Counted from the first letter of the stretch, positions 29,701-39,160 are shown. The stretch is DNA of 64,000 bases from Tritrichomonas musculus (GCA_039105265.1 JAPFFF010000045.1:62001-126000); one strand, 5' to 3'. Notes: a model not told the origin generated them from the letters alone. Translations and numbers: made by a program.

Positions 29701-30927
29701 CAATGACCCTACCTTGTTGTTTGCCTTGTTCTCTTCAAATATGCAGTTAACAATTGAAATGGATCCTTTTGTTTGGATGGCAACAGCACCTCCATGTTGA
29801 GATGCCTTGTTCATCTTAAAAACGCAGTTTGTTAGTGATACAGAAAGAGTGTCAAGGTTGCTTGCAAAGCCAAATTGTACAGCACCGCCGTGTGCCAAAC
29901 TGGACTTTGAATTGGAAATGTCAGTAAAAGAGCAATTGTCATATTTTAATTTGAATGCTTGGTAATCGTTTCCAACTTTTTTGTGAATCAAGGTGGCAAA
30001 ACCGCCACTGTTTGAATCACCAGTGTTTGTCATCCTGGAGAATGCGTTGTTTTGAATGGTCAATTCGTCCAATTTATGGTTAATTTGAATAAAATGGCCT
30101 TCGGATATCGTAATTTGGTCAAATGTGTTACCGTTGATCTGAAGCTTTGTCTCGGTGGTCTCTATATGGATCAATCTGCCTTTCATCTTGGTAACGAGGT
30201 TGTTCGTAAACTGGAAGGAACTGGTAGTTGTTGATTGGGCTTTTGTATCGGAAATGTTGATTGTGTAAGGACCACTTTGGAAGAATTCACATCGATCAAA
30301 AACGGCTGCTTCTCCAACACTGTCAAGAACACGGCATCCTTTATTGGAATCATTGAATCTAAAAATACATTCTGTGAAATTAGCTGAACTTTCTTCATCA
30401 CTACCTGCTTTATCAAGGAAATTGACAAGAGCTTTATTTGGATCATTTGAACAATCAATGAATTCACAGAATTCAAATGTAATATGGACTTGATGATTAG
30501 TATTAGCTGTGAGGATATTACCATCGGAACTACGGCCAACACATTTGACAAATTTGCATCTGCTTAAAACAAATTTGATGTTGTTACTCACCCACATAAC
30601 TGATGGACGACCGGATACTAATTCATCATTTTCAATAACATTGTTAAAGAAAGGAATTTCTTTATCAACTTTGATGAAAAAGTTCTTATCAACACCAATG
30701 TTACGGAATGTACATCCGGAGATTTGTTTGATTGCACTTTGATCATTAATTTGGATTTGTTTATCTGTTTCATCAATGTCTATTTCAATTACTTTATTTA
30801 TATACTTATCACTGCCACCAGGAATTGGAGTTCTTGTTTCTTCTGGTGTTGGTGTAACTCTACGAGTTGGATCGGGGATTTCGGCTTGATATGAAAATCT
30901 AAATAAGCTTAAAAGGAGTAATAGCAT
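26773..30927 (-). CDS. Large Pmp-like beta-helix membrane protein
   Basis: I start it at the ATG at 30925-30927 (1384 residues); the frame opens three codons earlier at TTG. A signal peptide (MLLLLLSLFRFSYQ) leads into a proline/threonine linker, then three Pmp/parallel-beta-helix units with GGAI, GGAV and C.F..N.A motifs. They are separated by PxPT-rich linkers (for example TPEETRTPIPGG). A membrane segment (about residues 1338-1362, VGALAALAVLAVVAVTT) and a short acidic cytoplasmic tail end the protein. Units 1 and 2 contain a 207-codon block that is almost identical. Unit 3 resembles the C-terminal half of the protein at 8282-11185. Expected at the cell surface; adhesion is a fair guess from the family but not shown. 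Confidence 0.8.
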   Translation of the reverse strand: MLLLLLSLFRFSYQAEIPDPTRRVTPTPEETRTPIPGGSDKYINKVIEIDIDETDKQIQINDQSAIKQISGCTFRNIGVDKNFFIKVDKEIPFFNNVIENDELVSGRPSVMWVSNNIKFVLSRCKFVKCVGRSSDGNILTANTNHQVHITFEFCEFIDCSNDPNKALVNFLDKAGSDEESSANFTECIFRFNDSNKGCRVLDSVGEAAVFDRCEFFQSGPYTINISDTKAQSTTTSSFQFTNNLVTKMKGRLIHIETTETKLQINGNTFDQITISEGHFIQINHKLDELTIQNNAFSRMTNTGDSNSGGFATLIHKKVGNDYQAFKLKYDNCSFTDISNSKSSLAHGGAVQFGFASNLDTLSVSLTNCVFKMNKASQHGGAVAIQTKGSISIVNCIFEENKANNKVGSLNLLEKKEGLGGAIFLNPIFAEGSSEKVSIEGCTFKSNIAYDGYAIYIEGTDEGSTAYTIKNNKFFNNYNGGSSSTGGAIVSEITKISKKEVEDSNEFSNTEHGSQSKKFIHADHNGSPLPDPTATPRATPEETRTPIPGGSDKYINKVIEIDIDETNKQIQINDQSAIKQISGCTFRNIGVDKNFFIKVDKEIPFFNNVIENDELVSGRPSVMWVSNNIKFVLSRCKFVKCVGRSSDGNILTANTNHQVHITFEFCEFIDCSNDPNKALVNFLDKAGSDEESSANFTECIFRFNDSNKGCRVLDSVGEAAVFDRCEFFQSGPYTINISDTKAQSTGTFQFTKNTVTKNGGKLIHLGNSKVAYKIEDNTFSDIAISDGYFIHIVHDQDELNLIRNTFSQFKTSASTECGGIAVYFERTNDKQFHIKYDNCNFFDITSANAASNGGAVAFTKTVSVTLASCLFRKNTAHKHGGAVSLKTSGNIVIQSCTFEDNKASSSSSSSSSLLAEKAQCRGGAIFLTQVSGSSSSVKIDDCTFKTNTAHDAYAIYIERESTESTATNTYTITNNKFINNYNGDSTSSCTGSIIASEVTTITKEDIEKSNVFEASIYGQGCAHFYHVDGKGDKLPNPTAKPDPSNPGSNVIEWGDSSQPEVDVSDNRCHIVKDPNVEADKNIAVQIVATKFTNMKNEEGGAIHLENCGLLCTNECQFIECNSPQGGGGAIYINNPTNMINTVKLQGLKFSSCTAPFGGAVFIKSVAEINVVTIISCTFTGNKATATQGNFGGSALYLCVKNGVVSYCTFDSNKGPGGSVKVVNDFEQQSAKLFSKKQAQLLLSECTFKINKDLSSSVFYVRGREGPKFIISKCMFTGKVSQNAHHIDGVVLEKTAPLLFVKDCKFAGSAMNAIDVNKGFSSIDLHNQVFEYEEKEKSASKLWMVGALAALAVLAVVAVTTSAIKSLRQNNNDTNQEENGISEECL
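28698..29318 (-). repeat. Second copy of a 621-bp internal duplication
   Basis: This block matches 30231-30851 at a constant offset of 1533 bp with one difference that I can find (Asn versus Asp in DETNKQ/DETDKQ). The flanking parts of the two units are clearly diverged, so the block was homogenised recently. Confidence 0.9.
30231..30851 (-). repeat. First copy of the 621-bp internal duplication
   Basis: N-terminal partner of 28698-29318 in the Pmp-like gene; it begins in the PEETRTPIPGG linker and ends at the residues SDTKAQST. Confidence 0.9.
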
Positions 30928-32593
30928 TTTGCACAAAAATATTTGTAAAATTGTGAAAATAAAAAAATTCTGACAAAAATATTTCTGTTTTCTTTTTTAT
31001 AATCGTTTTTTTTTTCAAAATAATTGTATCCTATAATTTATAAGATAATTTAATTATTTATAATATTATTTATATTTATTAGTATATTTATAAATATAAA
31101 AATAGATAATATTTAATTTTTTAATCATTTTAAATAATATATTTTATAAAATTGTAATGGTAATAATTTAATTGAAAGATAAAAAGTGAATATCTTACAA
31201 ATGAAATGATTTATACATATATTTGTTATATTTTAATATTAAATATTTGATTATATTAATTTAAAATCTAAAATTATATTTAAAAATTGATATTTATATG
31301 TATATATTAGTTTTTTATTTCAAAAAATTGAATAAAGGAATTGTAATTTGAATATATGGAAAATTTCGTTAACTAAATGTAAAGTTTTTCCAACCGCTTT
31401 TTGCGCAGAAAAAATACAAATATCAGCTTTTCTGTAATAAACTAAACTGTATATTTAGTGTATGTTCAAATAATAATTATAAGAGAAAATGAAGCCCCAA
31501 CTTTTTGAGAGGCTAAAAATTGAATGAATAAAAAATATACAAATTTTAAAATGTTAAAAATGCGTTATATAAAACCAACAAAAACGAAATATAGCATTTA
31601 GTAAAACATATATAGAAAAAAAGCATAGAAAATAATTGAGAGGGAAGATTTTTTGAGTGCATTTTATATTTTCGCTAAAATGTATTCAAATTTGAAATAA
31701 ACAAATTGAAAGAATTTCAGATGCACACAAAAAGCAAGATTATTTTTTCTATGATATTGAAAAAGTAAGATTATTTTTTCTATGATATTGAAAAATCAAC
31801 TTCATAACGTATTATCTTCAAAGCTTTGTTATTGATGATTATGTTGTAAATGAGCAAGGATTAGTTAGACTTGAAAATTGAAAAATTTTCCATATTTGAA
31901 AAATTTTTATATCTTCACAAAAGTAAAGTTCGAAAAATTTTAATTGAATTATTGCATAAACAAAAAATATATTTATCTATTAATTTGACTAGCATCATAC
32001 GAAAATAAAAATAAATAAATACAATAATATTGATCAATAAAAAATAAATATCCTGGAATAAATAACAAATGTTTGAAAAATAGATTCGACTAATAAATTC
32101 CTTTAAATAAATCTATTCCAACATATTAATTTCCTTTGAATCTATTAACAAAGAGGCATATATTAATCAGAATTCATTTACTAAAATATCCTATAGTTAT
32201 GAATTATAATAATGTACATTAGAGTTAAACATTGAAGAGAATTATCTTAATATATTGCTGAACAAGCTAAAAAATACAAATAAAAGTATTTTTGTTTCTT
32301 TTTATTTTTGAATTTCAATCGAAAATAATAAATAAGTTTTTTTAAGGGAGTACATCCCAAAAATGTTGTAAAATTGTCAATATTGAATAAACTCATAGAA
32401 TACATCTTTCAATACTTCCAAATTATGAAAAAGTTTAGGTCAAAAATGATGATATTTGTCCTAAACGATCAAAAAATAATTATTTTTTTGACCGATAAAA
32501 TTTTACAAAATATAATTTTGAATTAAAAAAGAAAAAAAATGCATTAAAATATTTTTTTTAATATATAATCAATCAAAATTTGATATATATCAG
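30928..32593. other. 1.7 kb AT-rich region without genes
   Basis: No genes seen. It holds a 31-bp direct repeat (aagattattttttctatgat-, at 31736 and 31767). On the minus strand, TCACAATTTTAC near 30945-30956 is a possible initiator for the Pmp-like gene. Confidence 0.5.
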
Positions 32594-33218
32594 TTGGATG
32601 CTTCAGAAATAAATAAATTGGTTGATTCAATAAAAGACAATTCAATTTCTTTAAAATCAATTTTTAAATATTTTAAATGTAAACGAACCACTTTACTCAA
32701 TTTTCTTAAAAATAATTATAATATTGATTTAGGAAATTTGAAATGTGGTCGAAAACCTCTCAATATTTCAGATGAACTCATTCAGAAATTTTCAGAGATT
32801 CACAATTCATGGGAAGGTGGATATAAGGGTATTGGAAACATATTAAATATTTCAGAATGGCATGCTAGAAAAATACATAATATTTTATACCCACCAAAAC
32901 AAAAAGAAAAAAAAGAAATTATACATGACTCAAGATATCATGCAACAAGGGTTAATTATTTGTGGCATTGTGATATCCACTTTTTGAAGGACAAACCACC
33001 TTACTTTGAAAAAGTTCATTATTTGATAGCTTTTATTGATGATTATTCAAGAAAAAATTATTTATTTTGAAATTGGTGAATATAAAACAATGGAATTTGC
33101 TGCTCAAGCTTTGAATAATTGCCTCTCAAATTTCAAAGAAAATGAATATCCCTTTGAAATAACAACCGATAACGGTAAAGAATTTACTGGTAACGATTTT
33201 GAAGAAGAACTTAAGTAG
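32594..33218 (+). pseudogene. Integrase (rve type) fossil, cut by Maverick A
   Basis: A helix-turn-helix-like N-terminus (SLKSIFKYFKCKRTTLLNFL) is followed by the start of a retroviral-type integrase core: VNYLWHCDIHFLKD (first Asp), IAFIDDYSRK, and TTDNGKEFTGNDFEEE (second Asp). The organisation recalls Ginger- or Polinton-type integrases that are separate from retroviruses. It looks broken, with about one internal break, and its right part is missing because the left end of Maverick A begins here. It is unlike the integrases inside A and B, so it belongs to a third element. Confidence 0.65.
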
Positions 33219-33227
33219 TTAGTGTAA

Positions 33228-33278
33228 GGAGAAATTCGCACTTCGTTCTCCACCCGTCCTTACAAGCATTGTACGTCA
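33228..33278. repeat. Hairpin near the left end of Maverick A
   Basis: GTAAGGAGAA and TTCTCC..TCCTTAC form an imperfect stem across about 12-20 bases right after the end motif. It may belong to the terminal region of the element. Confidence 0.4.
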
Positions 33279-33397
33279 ACTTTCCACGTCAGCGACAACA
33301 CTGTTGATAGTCCAAAACCATAGTCTTCGACGATCAATCGTAAACTGACTCACTTTCGATTCATACTATTTTTTTATCGTCATATCATAATAATAAT

Positions 33398-33781
33398 ATG
33401 ATGACCAAAATTGAATTCACAGTCGAACCAATCGATTCAGTCGAAACCATTGAGTCAATCATTGAAGACTATCATGAATGGTTCACCGATAACAATAATC
33501 TCTCTAACATCAACAGTGTCGATGAACTATTAGAATCACTTCGTGATTATCTCGATGATACCAACTATGAATCAGAGTTCAATCTCGACAACATCATCAA
33601 CTACTACAACATCGACGATCTTGACGAACTCGATGATCGATTCATAGCTAACTATGATAATGATGATGAAATGGATTCAAAGATTGAGTTAATCGATACC
33701 ATCATTAAGTTAGTGTTAATCAATGAATGGATTGAACCTTGTGGAGCTTTCGATGAAGATGAATTCGCTGACGATTCATGA
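33398..33781 (+). CDS. Acidic hypothetical protein (Maverick A)
   Basis: 127 residues from ATGATG at 33398, very rich in Asp, Glu and Asn (IESIIEDYHEWF, DDLDELDDRF). No recognised domain, no membrane segment. It is the first gene of element A. A DNA-mimic or regulatory role could be imagined from its charge but nothing supports a specific function. Confidence 0.5.
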   Translation: MMTKIEFTVEPIDSVETIESIIEDYHEWFTDNNNLSNINSVDELLESLRDYLDDTNYESEFNLDNIINYYNIDDLDELDDRFIANYDNDDEMDSKIELIDTIIKLVLINEWIEPCGAFDEDEFADDS

Positions 33782-33835
33782 AGTGAATTCGCTGATGATG
33801 AAGAGTAAATGATGTTTATTTTTGGTTTCACTTAA

Positions 33836-34606
33836 ATGAGTTATAGAAGAGATAACACAGAAGATGAACACATTCCGTTACCAATCGAAACGGTTTATAA
33901 CTCTGTAGTTGATTCTATAAGAGTTAAAGGTGATCACGGAACCACTAAATATTATACCGATAACTATGAACACTTCAACAGAATTTACTTTAAATATCCA
34001 GCTGAATGGAGAACATCCAATCTAGGTGAAAAAATAATCGGTGTTCGTAATAAGTCAGTTAAATGGAGAAGTGGTTGGATTAAGTTTATCATTTATGTTC
34101 GAAAATTTGATAATCATGCATATGATAAATTAATGATGCGTTTCAGAAGTGCTAACAAAGAAATATATGATAAGTTATCATCAGATGAAATACATGAAAT
34201 AGTTATGGATAATCTATCGGATGAGTATGTACGAGTATATGAAATTCCAGTAAATATCAGAGTAAGATCAAACGACAATTGGGTCGATATTGTTAATCAG
34301 ATACGAAAAGCTATTGATGATCATAATCTATATAATCATCTGAGAGAGAAGATCATGGCTAGAGAGATAACTCCAGATGAACGAACTACTTTGTTAAAAG
34401 AATTAGAAGATATCAAAGATGATTATAAATCGATGTTAGATAGAAGTGATATATTAATCGGTGAAGATATACCGTTCTATTTACAAAGCGAAGACATTAT
34501 CATCGAAGATGTGTTCGAAAATAATCAACATATATTGAAATTACGAACAAAAGATTTATACTACTTAGGTGTATTCAGAGAAGTCGATATATTAATTACG
34601 AGATAA
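33836..34606 (+). CDS. Conserved Maverick protein, candidate structural protein
   Basis: 256 residues. It shares with the element B protein at 43262-43861 the opening LPI.T.Y and the block F.R.(Y/F)F..P.EW....GE.I(I/V)GVR, followed by a basic beta-rich segment. Conservation between two distinct Mavericks means the protein is part of the core kit. Its size (about 200-260 residues) and predicted beta content would suit a minor capsid/penton-type protein, but I cannot confirm a jelly-roll fold by eye. The second half here is helical (REKIMAREITPDERTTLLKE) and unmatched in B. Confidence 0.5.
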   Translation: MSYRRDNTEDEHIPLPIETVYNSVVDSIRVKGDHGTTKYYTDNYEHFNRIYFKYPAEWRTSNLGEKIIGVRNKSVKWRSGWIKFIIYVRKFDNHAYDKLMMRFRSANKEIYDKLSSDEIHEIVMDNLSDEYVRVYEIPVNIRVRSNDNWVDIVNQIRKAIDDHNLYNHLREKIMAREITPDERTTLLKELEDIKDDYKSMLDRSDILIGEDIPFYLQSEDIIIEDVFENNQHILKLRTKDLYYLGVFREVDILITR

Positions 34607-35122
34607 CTTAAAGATAGACGTATTTATCGTCCGTATAGTAACTAGTAGTATAGGGTTGGCGGGTTGGACCCCCAGATAAGAATCCTTGAGAAACCATACC
34701 AAATTCCAAGGACTCCTACACCCTTTATAGTGCAGGGTCTCACTCGTCTCAAACCACCTAAAAACAGCCCTTTTTCAGGGTTTTGCATCGATTTTCAGAA
34801 ATTGCACACACATGATCTGGAGGTCAAATTCGGATGCGACTCATGACGTTCCGGTATCGATTTCACACCCATGACATGACGTACGCGAATGCTCTGGAAC
34901 GATGTGATGTGTGTTTTCATGGTGAGGATGACGTGAGTGATAATTAATACACGATAAATCAGTTATGGAGATTTGATGGTGTTTTAATAGGTATCGAGAG
35001 GACCCCCAGATATTGAGAGGTGTTATACAGTATAAGATTCCTGAGTGAATGACGTTGACGAGCATGGTGAAACGAGGGAGATATTTTTTTATGAGTGTAA
35101 ATTTATAACGAGTATGAAATAA
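34607..35122. other. Non-coding gap inside Maverick A
   Basis: About 500 bases with no believable gene, less AT-rich than its surroundings. The word GGACCCCCAGATA occurs twice (34667 and 34999), and ACTAGTAGTATAGGG near 34642 recalls the AGTAGTATA motif of the element's ends and hairpins. Confidence 0.4.
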
Positions 35123-35752
35123 ATGAAATACCATTACAACACAACTATTGATGAAGTATCAATCGAAGATCTCAATGAGTTAACGTTAATGACGGGAATC
35201 GACCCAGAGGACTTAGTTTCATTACGTGATGAATATGCTGATAACGAGAAAGGTTATAGAGATGAGTTGATTAAATCTACATTAACGGAACACTTCGATG
35301 CGAGAGATGATAACTTCATTCCTGAGTGGATTAAATTCATGTTCACCCAGTCAGTTACACTCGTTAAAGATAAGATTAAGTTCTTGAGTGAGATGGTTCA
35401 CATTGATGATATCGAGAAACTCCACAAACTCGATAGAAATCTATATACAGTTACTGTTTTCGGATTTAACTCAGCGCGTTTCGATAGTAATCTCTATAAA
35501 GAATACCTCAATTACGAGTATAAGAATATGAAGTGGAACGTCGATAACACATCATTAATAGGTTCACCATCAGCTATGAAACAGTTCATCATCAAGTGGG
35601 GTATGCATGGATTACGATTCATTGATGCTCAGAGTTTCGTTAGTAGTGGAACGTTAGTAGTATATGGTTGGGTATTTGGGATGCTATATATTCTCCTGAA
35701 AAGTAGCGACCGTGAATCTAAAATTATAATCTATACATTCTCCTGTTTTTAG
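35123..35752 (+). pseudogene. Protein-primed DNA polymerase B fragment (Maverick A)
   Basis: The middle of this frame (FDARDDNFIPEWIKFMF, TVFGFNSARFDSNL, SLIGSPSAMKQFIIKW, RFIDAQSFVSSGTL) matches the exonuclease region of the polymerase gene of element C (58706-61141). GFNSARFDSNL is the ExoII motif of family B polymerases. Only this part of the polymerase is present; the fossil is broken. The family replicates linear DNA from a terminal protein and is the hallmark replication enzyme of Polintons. Confidence 0.7.
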
Positions 35753-35790
35753 TCTTCTGTTTTTTTTCTCCTGTTTTTTATCTCCTGAGA
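35688..35790 (+). repeat. Pyrimidine microrepeat (TCTCCTG/TCTTCTG plus T-run)
   Basis: About five imperfect copies of ttctcctg separated by T-runs lie just before the ATG at 35792. This is simple sequence, possibly the promoter tract of the next gene. Confidence 0.4.
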
Positions 35791-35791
35791 A

Positions 35792-36514
35792 ATGAAGCAA
35801 GTTGTAGGAACAATTAAAGACCTCTTTACATCGCGTGTTGATGGAAACGGTGAAAAAATGGATTTATTACATATGATAGCAACAAAGGAACAATATGATG
35901 AATTCTTTAATGATTATGATTGTGTTTGTTTGAGATATCCTGAAAATATGTTGTTATATGGTTTTGCATCCTTTAACAGAAAAACAAACCCTGAACGTGT
36001 GAGATACGCCCGACCATATGAATTCTATAAGAACCCTAATAAAAAGTATCCGATTGATAGTAATTATGAGAAGAAGAACGGAAAGGTTCTAACAAAAGAA
36101 GATAAAGAAAAGAAAAAAGAAGAAGAGAGACAAAAGAAAGAAGATGAATTGAGAGAATCGATGAAGGCTGAAGGTTGTGAATTGATTTCGAAATATACAA
36201 TTGCAACAGCTGATGTGTTTTATTTGTTTGAAGGTAATGAATACAAAACAAAGCCAACTAAATGGAAGGCTGGTCATAGGGCACATATGATGCAATGCAT
36301 TAGATACACGCATAATTATGTGAAGAAACGTTTTGCTGATGAAGGATGTGAACTACTGACTGAATATAAAAACTCTAAACAAAAATTGTTTTACAAGCAT
36401 GAGAATACAAGATATTCCACAACATTTAATGATTGGCTTTGGTATAATAACCGTCCACATTTAGGTCGCAAACGAACATACTTCACTGAAGAGAAAGATG
36501 ATGAACAAGTTTAA
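35792..36514 (+). CDS. Maverick A protein with twin GCELL-type (zinc-ribbon-like) repeats
   Basis: 240 residues. The first part (TKEQYDEFFNDYDC, RYPENMLLYGF, NPERV, PNKKY) matches the element C protein at 61198-61554, which sits in the same position after the polymerase. A lysine/glutamate helix follows (residues about 105-128). The second half has two tandem copies of EGCEL(I/L)..Y..(A/S)...(V/L)FY..E...Y.T....W, like the small DNA-binding repeats often attached to HNH or other site-specific nucleases, although the zinc-binding cysteines are mostly absent. Function unknown; nucleic-acid binding is my inference. C has only the first part, so the twin repeat is an add-on. Confidence 0.5.
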   Translation: MKQVVGTIKDLFTSRVDGNGEKMDLLHMIATKEQYDEFFNDYDCVCLRYPENMLLYGFASFNRKTNPERVRYARPYEFYKNPNKKYPIDSNYEKKNGKVLTKEDKEKKKEEERQKKEDELRESMKAEGCELISKYTIATADVFYLFEGNEYKTKPTKWKAGHRAHMMQCIRYTHNYVKKRFADEGCELLTEYKNSKQKLFYKHENTRYSTTFNDWLWYNNRPHLGRKRTYFTEEKDDEQV

Positions 36515-36623
36515 ATGAATTGTTTTATTAATGTTTTATTTTTGGAGGGGGGATAAAAAATGACCTCCTCGTCATAGGGTTTACAGACCCATACATTTTG
36601 TTAATTAATTCATTCATAACAAG

Positions 36624-37760
36624 ATGATTGTGTTGGAGAATGAATCATGCGTTCCATTCATTAAGGGATTAACATCTAACGATATCATCATTGACACCGA
36701 AACTAAAGATATCATCATTGATGAAGATGCTGTTGATGAATTAATTAACAAAATGTATGGTGATGATGATGACTTCGCGATTTACATGATGAAACAAGAG
36801 ATGTGTCGTGCTACTGATGCTGAAGTAAATTTATTCCTCAGAGATGAATCGCTTAATGTATTGAAATCAGTAGCTGAGAACTGTTACGGACTATCACTGA
36901 AGAATCGTTTCAAGAATAACTTCTATGAAACGTATTACTATAGTAAACATGGAACTGTGAAAGGTACTCACGTTGATAGTGAACTCAGAATGAATCAGAC
37001 AGGTAGAAATCTCATGGTGAATAAATGTGCTGGATTAACAGTAATCGATATTGATATCAACAAATCGTTATCACCTGATGAACGAGAAATCATTCGTAAT
37101 AGATTCATTGAGAAACTCAGTAATGATGATGTTGTTGTGAAGACTGGAAGTGGTGGATTACATATCTACACTAACGAAATGAATTACGATAGATATCATA
37201 AGAATGCTTACGTTAAATGCTTCACTGGTGAGAACTTCGATATCGATATCATCACTTCATATAATGATACACAAGCGACAATAATGTTACCGGGATCATT
37301 GAATAGTAATGGAAAATATGTATTCATTCGTGGAAGTTATGAATAGATATTGAAACGCACCAGCGATGATGTAATGAGAGATTTAGGTATCGACATTGAC
37401 TTCGCGAATAAACCCTCAACAACATATCATGAGAGCAATGATGGAGAGATTACATATCTCGATAGTGATGAAGAGATGAAACTCATTAACGGATTATTTG
37501 GTATGGAAGTACATAACGATACGAGAAGAATAGATGAAGAATTAACGTTATTCACATTGTTCTCAGCTCTTAACTGCTTATCCCCAGAGAATCGATCTAT
37601 CGCTTACGAGAAAGTTCGTCATGAATGTAATCTCACTGCGAATGCTGATATGAATTTCGATTTGAAGATGAGTAGAGCTGAGGGTAATCATTCACATATC
37701 AATGTCTTACGAAAAATAATAAGATTATATAACTCTAAGTATTATAATGAAATGCTTTAA
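36624..37760 (+). pseudogene. Archaeo-eukaryotic primase-polymerase (Prim-Pol) of Maverick A
   Basis: The N-terminal part shows the three motifs of AEP/Prim-Pol enzymes: LTVIDIDINKS (Asp 142, Asp 144; metal-binding DxD), VKTGSGGLHIYTN (His 180; the sxH motif) and NFDIDIITS followed by IMLPGS. This is the pattern of primases of virophages, Polinton-like viruses and large DNA viruses. The C-terminal part (LFTLFSALNCLSPENR, LTANADMNFDLKMSRAEGNH) resembles the helical domain that follows such primases. No helicase domain follows. The gene looks broken, with about one break. It would make primers or copy DNA during element replication, which is unexpected beside a protein-primed polymerase. Confidence 0.7.
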
Positions 37761-39037
37761 ATCGTGACATCAAGTTTGTATCGAGGTATCAATTGCGTAT
37801 TATTTTTATCATCAGCGACTGTGTATATACCATCATGAGAATCAACGATGTGATACTTACCGGGTTGAATGATAGATCTTCTCTTCATCATTGAATCATT
37901 CTCGTTATATATCTTTACTGCAGTACCGTTAGGGAGTTTGAATCCGGGTTGATTCATGATGTTATAGTTCTCTTTATGTATCTGTCGAATGATGTAATCT
38001 TCTAGCTCGGAATCGTCTTGCGCCATCTGTGGTGATATATCCATACCGACATATTTCGAGTGTGTGCTATGTGGAGCGTTGTTGTATTGACTCACGAGTA
38101 CCTTCATGATACCTGGTGTGATGATACCCACCTTCATGTTATACGCCATGTCACGAATAGTACGAACTACTCTATCGAGTATACCTAACGAACTATGCAT
38201 TGGAGCTGATTTATTCCATTGATTTTTAGGAATGATAGGTTTCATGAATGATGGAGATACATTGAGTCTCATTCTAGGTACTGATGCGAATGTGATATTC
38301 ATTGATTTATAGAACTCAAGAGATTTGTTAGCACCGAATGCTTTCTCTCCATCACCTTGAAGATGATTAACATTCATACCTCTATCGATGAGTTTCTGAA
38401 GAGTATGTATGAAAGTATCAGTTGTTTTCACATTCGTTTTCGATATCTTTGATGTGTTATCTTCTTCATTATCACTGAATAGAATCTCATTCATCAATTC
38501 AACGAATAAGTATCTTGTATTCACATTGATAGCGAATAAGTAACATAGTTTACCTGAGAATACTAAGTCAATGATGTATGTATCTTTAGGTGATACTTTG
38601 TGGAGTTGATATTTCTTGTTATTTTTCAATGGAAAGTATGAAGATGATGACGATTCGATGGGATTCAGTTGAGGGTATGTAGATTTAAGAGATTTAATCT
38701 TACTTGGTGATTTGAATGCAATGAATTTAGGTGCGAGTTGATTGTTAATCTCTGTGAATGTACTAGGATGCTTATAGAATAAATCATGATATTTCTCATA
38801 CCACTTCTCTATAGGTGTACTCGTTCGTTCCCACCCTGAAGGTGCTTGTGTCTTGAATTCATCGAAAGTGAGTTCTCTATCGTGATTACGGGAGATGAAA
38901 TCCCTGAGTTTATCGATGTATGTATTGAATAATCGAGGTTTAGGTATTGATTGATGCTCATTCCATTTCGTTACGTATTCATTCCATATGAGTTGCTTAT
39001 CGTCATCATCTAATAATCGTATCGGCTGAAGATTCAT
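37757..39037 (-). CDS. Maverick A integrase (rve-like)
   Basis: 426 residues on the minus strand. A helical N-terminus is followed by a retroviral-type integrase core: DTYIIDLVF (first Asp), INVNTRYLFVELM, VNHLQGDGEKAFG (second Asp), and SSLGILDRVVRTIRDM with NNAPHSTHSKYVGMDISP. The same order is found in the element B integrase at 44372-45526. C-terminal residues after about 360 form a small beta-rich domain (GTAVKIYNENDSM..., GKYHIVDSHDGIYTV). It would insert the element into host DNA. Its 3' end meets the end of the primase gene tail-to-tail. The N-terminal motif IR.L...D..(L/I).W.EY also closes the neighbouring protein at 39161-39673. Confidence 0.75.
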   Translation of the reverse strand: MNLQPIRLLDDDDKQLIWNEYVTKWNEHQSIPKPRLFNTYIDKLRDFISRNHDRELTFDEFKTQAPSGWERTSTPIEKWYEKYHDLFYKHPSTFTEINNQLAPKFIAFKSPSKIKSLKSTYPQLNPIESSSSSYFPLKNNKKYQLHKVSPKDTYIIDLVFSGKLCYLFAINVNTRYLFVELMNEILFSDNEEDNTSKISKTNVKTTDTFIHTLQKLIDRGMNVNHLQGDGEKAFGANKSLEFYKSMNITFASVPRMRLNVSPSFMKPIIPKNQWNKSAPMHSSLGILDRVVRTIRDMAYNMKVGIITPGIMKVLVSQYNNAPHSTHSKYVGMDISPQMAQDDSELEDYIIRQIHKENYNIMNQPGFKLPNGTAVKIYNENDSMMKRRSIIQPGKYHIVDSHDGIYTVADDKNNTQLIPRYKLDVTI

Positions 39038-39160
39038 GAATGATGATTGGTATCGTGAGGGTTCTTGAGATATCGAGGGAGCTTTTTTGTTGATTAATTC
39101 TCGAGCAACATTTAACTTGCGATCACGTGATTGATGATTTATTTCATGTTGATGTGAATT

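Noticed and set aside
27000-30742. Several frames of 60-160 codons opposite or within the Pmp-like gene
   Set aside because: All are shadows; two pairs are identical only because the underlying 621-bp block is duplicated.
34664-35134. Short frames on both strands in the gap of Maverick A
   Set aside because: They overlap, have no similarity to the genes of elements B or C, and show no domain.
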